From Charina bottae (taxonomy: Eukaryota; Chordata; Lepidosauria; Squamata; Charinaidae): a DNA stretch of 64,000 nucleotides. The notes beneath the pieces are model-generated. The model saw only the letters and a list, made by a program, of their open reading frames with translations, was not told where the DNA came from and searched no databases. Below, in pieces: positions 56,270 to 64,000 of this stretch. The stretch spans positions 2,199,501 to 2,263,500 of the forward strand of contig JALMGJ010000019.1 of assembly GCA_023362775.1 (NCBI GenBank), written 5' to 3'. Every line of letters starts with the position of its first letter. The first letter of the stretch is position 1. The translations under genes were made by a program, and so were the position numbers.

Positions 56270-56912
56270 AGCTGACTTCTCTTCTTTTTTTTTTTTTTTT
56301 TTTAACAGTTAAAACAAATTTTATTTTGTATAACAATACATTATAAAAAGAGAAAAAGTAATACCAGACATAACATAACATAACATAACATAACATAACA
56401 TAACATAACATAACATAACATAACATAACATAACATAACATAACTAACATAACGTAAAACATAATAGATAATATAGGATATAATATAATAGATCAAAATA
56501 GTATATAATTATGTGATGGAAATGTTAGATGGGAAGTAAGAAGTCTCTCCTTTATGTGTATCCTTTTCTTTTTCTTTTTTTTCCTTTTCTCTTAGGGTGG
56601 AAAGGTGAGTAGGGGTAGGGAAAGGTAGAGTAGATGGAGTAAAGAAGTGGAGATAAAAGAAGGTTTGAGAAGAAAGAGAAGGGGGGTGAGAAGAAAAAAG
56701 GAGTTTAATCTAGAAAGTGAAGAGGTTGGATAGCTTGTTAAAGAGGAGGAATTATATATATATCTTTTTTTCTTTTCTTTTCTTTTCTTTTCTTTTCTTT
56801 TCTTTTCTTTTCTTTTCTCTTTCTTTCTTCTTTTTCTTGAATATAATGTTATGTTATGTTGTGTTATGTTATGTTATGTTTGTTATGTTATGTTATAGCT
56901 GACTTCTCTTCT
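56270..56912 (-). mobile_element. Retroposon with 16-bp TSD and inverted ends (L1-like)
   Basis: The 611 bp at 56286-56896 are flanked by a perfect 16-bp repeat, AGCTGACTTCTCTTCT (56270-56285 and 56897-56912). The left side begins with a T16 run, that is, a poly(A) tail on the minus strand. A (TAACA)n block (about 56370-56455) is mirrored by its inverse complement (TGTTA)n at 56849-56896. A (TTTTC)n block is at 56766-56820. The layout suggests an L1-mediated insertion with 5' inversion. No protein motif was recognised. Confidence 0.65.
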
Positions 56913-58302
56913 GAATTGGCAGTGCAGATGCAAATTAAGTGTGTATTGACTGCCAACAATTCTACAAGTGTAGCTTTATTAGTCTCAACTTTTTACATCA
57001 AGGATGGGCAGCTTCAGAGTCTCCAAGTGCTTTTTTTTTTTTTGTACTCCCTGGTGCCCACTCCAATTTTGCTACAATTGCCAAAAATGGATAGCAGTGT
57101 AGTTTGCTATTGTTTTGAGACAAGGAAGCACACAAAAACTATAGTGTGAGTCTCCAAGTAGTTGTAACCCTGCCTCAAAGAAGAAGCCTGTCCCTTCAAC
57201 CTTCACTTGTTGAAAACCAGATAAAGTGGGACCATTGATAAAGTTACTCTAAGAACACGGAAAACCCACAACCACCATCGTATTCCGGCCGTGAAAGCCT
57301 TCGACTATACATTACTCTAAGCTCTTCTCAGACAGTGAGGTAGTATGGGTGGGGAAATTAGTAAATAAAATGGACACGATCACTGTGGGCACTTCAAGAG
57401 ATAATGGGGTCATTCCCCCCCCCAAGTTGTTAAGCTTATAGGGATTATTTTATGTTAGGAAAAGTAGCAAATCAAAAGAGCAGAAAGCATGGCTGATCTT
57501 AGCTACCCCTGCTGGAATGCAAATGAAGAAATATTTACTGTTCATTTCTAAGGTCTATTATGGGATGCCAGCTGGTAAGAGTACAAGTAATGTTATTTAA
57601 TTTTTTAAAACCATCAAATAGAGTTGTTTCTTCTCAGTAATTTTTTCTTTTAACAAGAAAAATTGTTAAATTTTTCTAATTTTTCTAATTTTTCTAATCT
57701 TTCTGTCTAAAAATTCCCAGTCCTTCAGAAGCTAGATGAAAAAAACCTCGTATTTTCTTAAATTCTAAATGGCTAAGTCATATCCTTATTTTTACACCCA
57801 ATCTCTTTCCTCTGCCTCCCTTACCATCAAAATCTAATATCCAATCCAGCCAAAATTAAGAATATAACTCTGCCAATGGAAGATAAACATGGTGCTTGGC
57901 TGTCTCTCTTGTAAACCATGACAATTTGGGCTGCATATTTTCTGTTTGTATTCCAGTTTCAGCTTCAGCCTCTATGCCTTAAGTACGCAAACATGTTCTA
58001 GATCTCCCCAATAGTTGACATTCATAGTATAGTTATGCTTAGTTAAATGAAGTGCTCATGATTCCACAATAGCTCTTTGCAAAGGAAGGACTTGTGTTGA
58101 GGCCTGCCAGATCCGCACCCATTTGAGGCTGCTGAGGTCTCCTTAAAATAGAACTTGATTTGGGTGACTTCATGGACGTCTCCATAGATGTCCATGCATA
58201 GCCACAATAATGCCAAAGAAACATGCATTGTGGTGTTAGGGTGCAAGCCCCACACCTTTCATCCTCGTATTGTGATATTGCATGGAAGTCCATAAGTGAC
58301 AA
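56913..58302. other. Unassigned upstream sequence
   Basis: No gene or clear element. The phrase ATTCCGGCCGTGAAAGCCTT at 57280-57299 is a repeat end I have seen before but cannot assign. Confidence 0.35.
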
Positions 58303-58735
58303 TAGAATAGAACAGAACAGAATAGAATAGAATAGAATAGAATAGAATAGAATAGAATAGAATACTTTATTGGCCAAGTATGACTAAACATACAAGGAAT
58401 TTGACTTCGGTGCAAGAGCTCTCAATAATAAATTATACAATCAAGAAAAGAAAAATTAAGAAAAAATAATACTACAGCTATTTAACTAACACATACTTAT
58501 ATTTAAGGGAGAATTAAGGGACAATAATACTGCATCTGTTATCTAGCATATGTTCACATATAACAGAGCATTACCGGTCACATCTTAGCAGTCATGTGTT
58601 ATCATACATCATCAATCATTTTCTCATGCTACATTAATTAAAAGCTCAACAGAGCAATGGCATACATTATCAATCATTATATCATGCTGCATTAATTAGG
58701 AGTTCAACAAATCAATAGCACAAGGGAAAAAACTG
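58303..58735 (-). mobile_element. CR1-type LINE 3' end with (ATAGA)n
   Basis: An AATAGAATAG array (58303-58363) runs into ACTTTATTGGCCAAGTATGA, ACATACAAGGAATTTGACTT and GGTGCAAGAGCTCTCA, the reversed 3' end of a CR1 LINE common in squamates. The body decays after about 58450. Confidence 0.75.
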
Positions 58736-58789
58736 AATAGGAAGCATATTTCATCACTTGCCCTCTCTGCAGACACCCATGGACACATC

Positions 58790-58960
58790 CATGTAGTTTT
58801 CTTGGGAATAATGCAGAAGTGATCTTTCAACTTCCCAGACCAGCCTAGAACCCTCTAGTCATCTCCCATCCAAATATTAACCAGGCATGAGCCTTCAGAG
58901 CCCCATCAAAACCAGGCAGGTTTTACCATCTGCTGAGACATGTTTGGAGCTATGATACCA
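58790..58960 (-). mobile_element. MIR-like SINE fragment, reverse strand
   Basis: TTTTCTTGGGAATAATGCAG, CAACTTCCCAGACCAGCC and CCATCCAAATATTAACCAGG; decayed. Confidence 0.45.
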
Positions 58961-59773
58961 CACACATCCCCTAATATGGCATGATACAATGCCAAAACCT
59001 GGTAAGAAGAGAAAAATAGGAAAGAGAAGCTCATCAACCTTTTCTCATGCATGCTTTTCAAGCATTTTATGTTTCTCCTTTTGAATAAAATTGTTATGAC
59101 ACTTTGAATTTGAAGCTGCAATTGAGAAGATGCTAGACGTGGTGAATATCTTATGCCCCTTCAGTCAACCGAAGAGAAGACCATCTGTTACAGGAAATAA
59201 TCTTTTTCTTCTGGGTTAAGTGAACTACCCCTCTTGTAGATCACTTATTACACCCTTATTTCAAAGCAAACTCTTTTTAAATGCATGGATTTTATTTTGA
59301 AGGGAACTCGGTTAAGGTTGGGATTTACTGTAAATCTGAATCAGCATGACAGCTGAACTCAAAAGATGACGCATCATCCAAATATATCTACTATACCTAT
59401 TTACATGAGGATCACTAATAGAATATTGCTATTAAAATAAATGCCCTATAATTTATCAGAGATTGTTGATGTTATGCAGAGGGGCCATAAATCTGTGTAA
59501 AGCAAATGCTTTATGTACAGAAGATCTCAGATCAATCTCTAGCATGTCTGCCAATCATTCATGATGACACTAAGCTAGAAAGACTAGGCCATGTTTGCAC
59601 GACACACTGAATCACCCAGCCCATGTTATTTATGGTTCAGTGAGTGGTAAGCACTTCTGAAAATTGGATTCATTGATTAATCCATGCCAAAGTAACCATG
59701 GTTTAATATGTTGTGCAAACCCAGCCAGAATAAAGCAGTTTCCTTTGTCCTATTTCTGTGGAACAGGTTCAGT
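58961..59773. other. Unassigned upstream sequence
   Basis: Nothing recognised. Confidence 0.3.
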
Positions 59774-59858
59774 GGAATTCAGGGAGATTTAACTATTGTA
59801 ATTAAAATTCTTAATAAAAATATATTTAAAAACTAATTAAAAAAAGGAATTCAGGGAG
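59774..59858 (+). mobile_element. 59-bp retroposed fragment with 13-bp TSD
   Basis: GGAATTCAGGGAG at 59774-59786 and 59846-59858 encloses 59 AT-rich bases ending in a seven-A run. This fits a minimal L1 3' end insertion. Confidence 0.55.
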
Positions 59859-59947
59859 GTTTACTTTCAAGGAATGTGCTTGACATCAGTGTGTAAATCA
59901 AAACTGAAGATCAGACTGCAGAATAGATCCAAGCTAACAGCATAACT

Positions 59948-60153
59948 GGAGAGCCCGTTTGGTGTCGTGGTGAAGGCATCAGACTAGCAACCAGGAGACC
60001 GTGAGTTCTAGTCCCGCCTGAGGCACAAAGCCAGCTGGGTGACCTTGGGCCAGTCACTTTCTTTCATCCCTAGGAAAAATGGTAATGGCAAATCACTTCT
60101 GAAAAACCTGCCAAGAAAACTGCAAGTGATTGAATGGATTAAAAAAAAAATAA
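59948..60153 (+). mobile_element. MIR-like tRNA-SINE, complete, with TSD
   Basis: GCCCGTTTGGTGTCGTGGTG head, GAGTTCTAGTCCCGCCTGAG B box, GTGACCTTGGGCCAGTCACT core, GCAAATCACTTCTGAAAAAC, and a poly(A) tail. The perfect 12-bp duplication AACAGCATAACT is at 59936-59947 and 60154-60165. This is a reference copy for the decayed fragments elsewhere. Confidence 0.9.
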
Positions 60154-60199
60154 AACAGCATAACTAGGGCTACCACATCCAGGCTGTCAAATTTCAGTT

Positions 60200-60261
60200 G
60201 ACCACTAGATGGCAGCAAAGAAATACTGACAACCTTAACTGATTGCTGCCATCTAGTGGTC
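60200..60261. promoter_or_regulatory. Inverted pair of CTCF-like motifs
   Basis: Two perfect 19-bp arms, GACCACTAGATGGCAGCAA (60200-60218) and its complement (60243-60261), with a 24-bp loop. Each arm holds CCACTAGATGGCAGC, a good CTCF core match, in convergent orientation. It could equally be a palindromic repeat remnant. Confidence 0.45.
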
Positions 60262-61479
60262 ATCTGGATTTTTGCAGCAAAGGAATTGATTAAGAATAAT
60301 CCCTCTGAATCCAAGTGCATTAAACCATGGCTAAATTAATCTCAATCCTACCCAATATTAGCCAGAATCTCTTGGTAGAGTTTCTGGGAATGCGTACAAA
60401 GCAGAACCATGTGATTATAATCAATATGATCTGCCTATTCAGCAATACTGTATGTTATCAGCACAAGATTAGCTAAGTTTTCTATCATCAGTCAGGGATT
60501 TATGGAACACCTGTCAGTATTATTTAAAGCTGTGTTTTTGTCTGATTGCTTTCATTGTCTAAACTCATGACATGCTGCTGATACTGTGCCAGAAAAACCT
60601 CCCCATGTGTTCCAAATCTAGAACAAAGTGTTAAATCTCAAAGACAAGCCTTGAGATAGGCTAGGAATGTCATTGTATTACTACGTCCTCCCCCACTTTC
60701 CCTGTGGCTGTAATGATAAACAGAAGGATTTCTGGCTCACTTCTACTGCCTTGAAGCTGATGGAGCATGCTGTACAGTGTTACAAAATGCCATTATGGAT
60801 ATGTTCTGAAAGGGTGGTTGTGCCCAAGATGTTTCCTGAAATGTTAGAAGAAAGGGCATAGGACAAACAATTGGCCTTCAAACATGCACACAGTTTGGCT
60901 CACTTGCCCAAGATGCCTGGACAGGATTTCTGCTTCCAGAGAGAAAATTGGTACAATGTATGATGTGCCAATACTGGTTTCTTCAACAAAATCTGTAAAT
61001 GCGCAAGATTTTATTGTACAGAATAAAGCCAAGAATCTTGTTTAAAAAAGAACATCTGTGATTCTCCAGCTATTTGCTTAATCTATTGAATTGGAAATTA
61101 TATTCTCCACTCTGCACAGTCATAACAGGTGTACAGTTTCCCAGATTGTGCGTTCATTGCCTCTGGAATGAACTAGAGTATTTTTAGATTAAGAAATTAG
61201 TTGGCATGAATAGGTCTGCCATAATCTTCATATTAACATGAGTAAACATATATGCATATATTTGCTTGGATACATTTCAACCAATTTAATCTTTGGATAA
61301 AATAGATGGACAGATGTGCATCTGTAAAAATGTGCCTTTTGTATAGAATGGTGACAGCCTGCTCAGTATGGCTATTAATTCGTCTTCATTAAAGGAGAAC
61401 ACAGGAGGTATGTAGCTGTTACCCCTGCTCCAGATTTCACCTTATAAAACTATATCTAAAGCAGTTGTGTAGTTTTTCC
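60262..61479. other. Unassigned upstream sequence
   Basis: No gene or recognised transposon. Open frames here are short and have no splice context. Confidence 0.3.
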
Positions 61480-61487
61480 TTTTAGGA

Positions 61488-61756
61488 CAGGGGTGGGGAA
61501 CCTTTTTTCTACCAAGGGCCATTTGGATATTTATAACTGGGGACCGTGGAGGTGGGGGGCGGGATTTCTGGGATTTCTGTGCACTGGGGACCGGAGTTTG
61601 CGGGCGGGAGCCAATCACAAGCACTGGGGGGCGGGGTTTGCGGGTGGGAGCCAATCGTGTGGAAGGGGCGGGGTTTGCGGGTGGGAGCCCCGCGGGCCTT
61701 AGGCAGGAGCCCTGCAGGCCTTATATGGCCCACCGGCCTGACGTTGCCCACCCCTG
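61488..61756. mobile_element. hAT MITE, CAGGGGTGGGGAACC left end, with GC array
   Basis: A 269-bp element, right end GTTGCCCACCCCTG, with the perfect 8-bp duplication TTTTAGGA (61480-61487 and 61757-61764). Contains GGGGCGGGGTTTGCGGGTGG units with CCAAT at 61611 and 61651 (40-bp period). Confidence 0.92.
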
Positions 61757-61978
61757 TTTTAGGACAACTAAAATATCTGATGGAACAGAAACAATAGTCT
61801 TGTGGCACCTTACCAACTAACAAATTGATCATGTTCAGTTCATCAGTCACAGGAAATGTGGCAATGAGTTGTAAGTACATGTGAGTTTGGTTTGGAGCAG
61901 TGCAAGGAATGCTCAACCCACTTTAGAGCCAGATTCTCAGCTGGAAATATAGATTTATCTGCCTGGGTTGGTCCACAC

Positions 61979-62608
61979 CATGGTTTTCTCAACCAGGGTT
62001 CCGTGGAACCTTAGGGTTCTGCGAGAGGTCACTAGGGGTTCCCTGGGAGATCACAATTTATTTTAAAAAATATTTCAAATTTGGGCAACTTCACATTAAA
62101 GAGGTAAGTTTCATTCTTTATTTTTAGTTTAAGAACACTGTTAATGCATATATGTGGCGCTGTGGCATAACGGTTAAGACTACCGACTGTCAAACGAAAG
62201 GACAGCAGGTCGGCAGTTCGAGACCCGGAAGTACCGCGTAATGGGGTGAGCTCCCATTCTCGCCCAGCTCCTGCCAACCTAGCAGTTCGAAAGCACGTAA
62301 AATGCAAGTAGATAAATAGGTATCACTCCGGTGGGAAGGTAACAGCGTTCCGTGCGCCTCGGCGTTTAGTCATGCTGTCCATGTGACCACGGAAGCGTCT
62401 ACGGACATCGCTGGCTCCCTTGGCCGAGAATCGGAGATGAGCGCTGTCCCCTAGAGCCGGATACGACTGGAGGGGAAACCTTACCTTACCTAATGCATAT
62501 ATACAGGCCTACATATGAAATGAATATAATAATTTTGTAACTTGTGGCCTATATTTCAGCCTGAATATTTTAAGGGTTCCTCCAGGGTCAAAAGCTTGAG
62601 AAAGGCTG
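61979..62608. mobile_element. hAT element interrupted by a SINE
   Basis: Same family as 39334: GGTTCCGTGGAACCTTAGGG at the left, TAAGGGTTCCTCCAGGGTCA at the right. Flanking octamers GTCCACAC and GTCTACTT match at 5 of 8 bases, so the insertion is older. A SINE sits at 62154-62490. Confidence 0.8.
62154..62490 (+). mobile_element. Sauria-type SINE, divergent subfamily, inside hAT
   Basis: Head GTGGCGCTGTGGCATAACGG with an extra GACTGTCAAACGAAAGGACA segment absent from the other copies, B box GCAGTTCGAGACCCGG, end AGAGCCGGATACGACTGG and CCTTACCTTACC. Perfect 12-bp duplication TAATGCATATAT (62142-62153 and 62491-62502). Confidence 0.93.
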
Positions 62609-62750
62609 GTCTACTTGACTTATTCATTCCTGCTTTGGAACATTATTTTAGAAAACTTGCCCACTCGTCATAGAAAGAGAAGTGTTCTGCTCTCAGACTA
62701 CACAAGGCTAAGGTCTTTGGCTCCACTTTGATATGAATCATGGGTTAGGG

Positions 62751-62885
62751 CAGTGCTTCCCAACCTTGGCATCTTGAAGATGTGTGGACTTCAACTCCTA
62801 GAATTCCCCAGCCAGCCATGCTGGCTGGGGAATTCTGGGACTTGAAGTCCACACATCTTCAAGTTGCCATGGTTGAGAAACACTG
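62751..62885. mobile_element. Palindromic hAT MITE
   Basis: A 135-bp hairpin, CAGTGCTTCCCAACCTTGGC to GGTTGAGAAACACTG, sister of the copy at 44949. Flanks GGTTAGGG and GGTTACAG (6 of 8 match). The centre CAGCCAGCCATGCTGGCTGG is nearly perfectly palindromic. Confidence 0.92.
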
Positions 62886-63333
62886 GGTTACAGTCATAAT
62901 TCCCTTATAGAAATAGTGCAATGTAAATTCTTGAAGTCAGTGTTCCAAATTCTTAAGTGGATCTCAACCATCATCTTGTGCTAACCCTCTGATTTACCCA
63001 AGAAGACAAGTTGTGCGCATCTGAGAATCTCTGGCTAAAGCCTAACTGAGTAGACTTGGCTCCCCTAATAATTCTGGATACATTTCATTTGGTCTGGAAG
63101 AAATCTCTATTGACTAAAATGCTAATTTTTGGCCTCTCCCATAGGGCTTTGCTGCTCGTGGCTCAGTGAGTCCTAAATATTGATCGTCAAAGTTAGCCAA
63201 GTCTAGCCTGCAGTGATGCTAGATCCTGGAGACTGAATCCAGGTCTGAAGCCAGCTAATCACTTTATCATTTGGGAATTACCCAACCACTGAAGAGCCTT
63301 CTCTCAGGCCAAGTTTAACATCTTGCTCAAGGC

Positions 63334-63522
63334 ATCCTGGGAATTGTAGTCCAGAGCCTGGAAGAGTCAGTTCCCTTACCCCCTCCCCTCACGCAGGGTG
63401 AAAATGGTGATTTGTGATTTGTATAATTAATGTATATATATGCTTGTAAGCCGCCTAGAGTCCTCCATTAGGGAGGGGATAGGCGGGGTATAAATACCAC
63501 AAAAAATAAATAAATAAAAAAT
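63334..63522 (+). mobile_element. L2-tailed SINE, 3' half only
   Basis: GGCATCCTGGGAATTGTAGT to CCGCCTAGAGTCCTCCATTA and ATAGGCGGGGTATAAATACC. Nearly identical to 8586-8768, but the Sauria-like head is absent. Confidence 0.8.
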
Positions 63523-63864
63523 CTTCCTCTCTGCTTTGGTCCAGGGTAAATTTGCTAGGATCCCTAAGGAGGATTGTACCTTCCATTTAGGCTCAGGGAC
63601 AGACAAAACAGGGGGCAGGCCTTCTTTATTATGCGGTGGCTGTGGGGATGGCTGAGGGGAGGGAGAGAAGGCTCCGGGAAGATTGGGGGTAGGTGACTAG
63701 AGGGCCAGAGGTGAGAAAGAGGGCAATGTGAACCAATCCTGCCCTATTCTTCCCCTAAAATCACTCCAGGATCCCTCTGATTTTATTCCTTCCAAAATAC
63801 AGAAAAAACAATCACATTGTTTGGGTTTCTACTGAACTGCAGCAAACTGTCTGAAACCCACTCA

Positions 63865-64000
63865 GAAACTACAGTTGGTACATGATCATATGACACTCAT
63901 CTTGCAGACTCTGCGTTGGTTACCAATAGGTTTCTGGGTGCAATTCGTCAGTTGCTCTGTGCAGAGTTCGAAATAGAGTCCTGCTCTTTCTGATAGCATA
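63865..64000 (+). mobile_element. L2/CR1-clade fragment, runs off window
   Basis: A translated stretch like LQLVHDHMTLILQTLRWLPI then GFWVQF corresponds to LQLVQNAAARAV...LHWVPVCFRVQF of the L2 at 34627-34745. Decayed; continues past the right edge. Confidence 0.55.

Overview
The window is vertebrate nuclear DNA, almost certainly from a squamate reptile (lizard or snake). The evidence is the repeat set. At least ten copies of a tRNA-headed SINE of the Sauria type are present, and most end in ACCTTTACC(TTT). A BovB-type RTE LINE shares its 3' end motif (AGTCGGACACGACT) with those SINEs. There are also many L2/CR1-clade LINE copies, L1 copies, a Penelope-like element, numerous hAT elements and a long GATA array. 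Lizard versus snake cannot be decided by eye. The CR1 3' end followed by (ATAGA)n and the GATA block are both known from snakes but are not exclusive to them.

One host gene is recognisable, on the minus strand: NWD2 (NACHT and WD repeat domain containing 2). Coding exon 1 (47763-47913) lies in a GC-rich CpG island of about 2 kb (47480-49460). Coding exon 2 (5972-6060) lies 41.7 kb downstream. The two exons join in phase and together encode the first 79 or so residues. The window therefore holds, from right to left, upstream sequence (49.5-64 kb), promoter and exon 1, the whole of intron 1 (6061-47762), exon 2, and the start of intron 2 (1-5971). No other host gene could be supported.

Nearly everything else is transposon history. 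1-5.9 kb: decayed L2, a young BovB 3' end, RTE and LINE tails. 6.7-12.3 kb: a hAT element carrying an LTR insertion, a chimeric SINE, a 65-bp Penelope micro-insertion, a nested LINE/hAT/LTR mosaic and an L1. 13.0-18.1 kb: a SINE, a Penelope-like element and an L1 sharing one duplicated target, a solo LTR and a SINE. 19.7-31 kb: a hAT element, a second LTR-like segment, SINEs and microsatellites. 32.6-35.3 kb: an L2 element with an 822-codon open frame. 37.9-45.1 kb: hAT elements, SINEs and an old L2. 50-52 kb: a reverse L2. 52.6-64 kb: hAT elements, an inverted retroposon, a CR1 tail and SINEs.

The most interesting pattern is a roughly 39-bp GC-rich unit that recurs in tandem inside hAT elements with four different termini. 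Each unit carries a CCAAT box and many also carry a GC box. Also notable are a Penelope-like element and an L1 sharing one target site (three copies of the same 11-mer), and at least ten hAT insertions with recognisable 8-bp target duplications. All coordinates and target duplications were read by eye. Family names rest on recognition of protein and terminal motifs, not on a database search.
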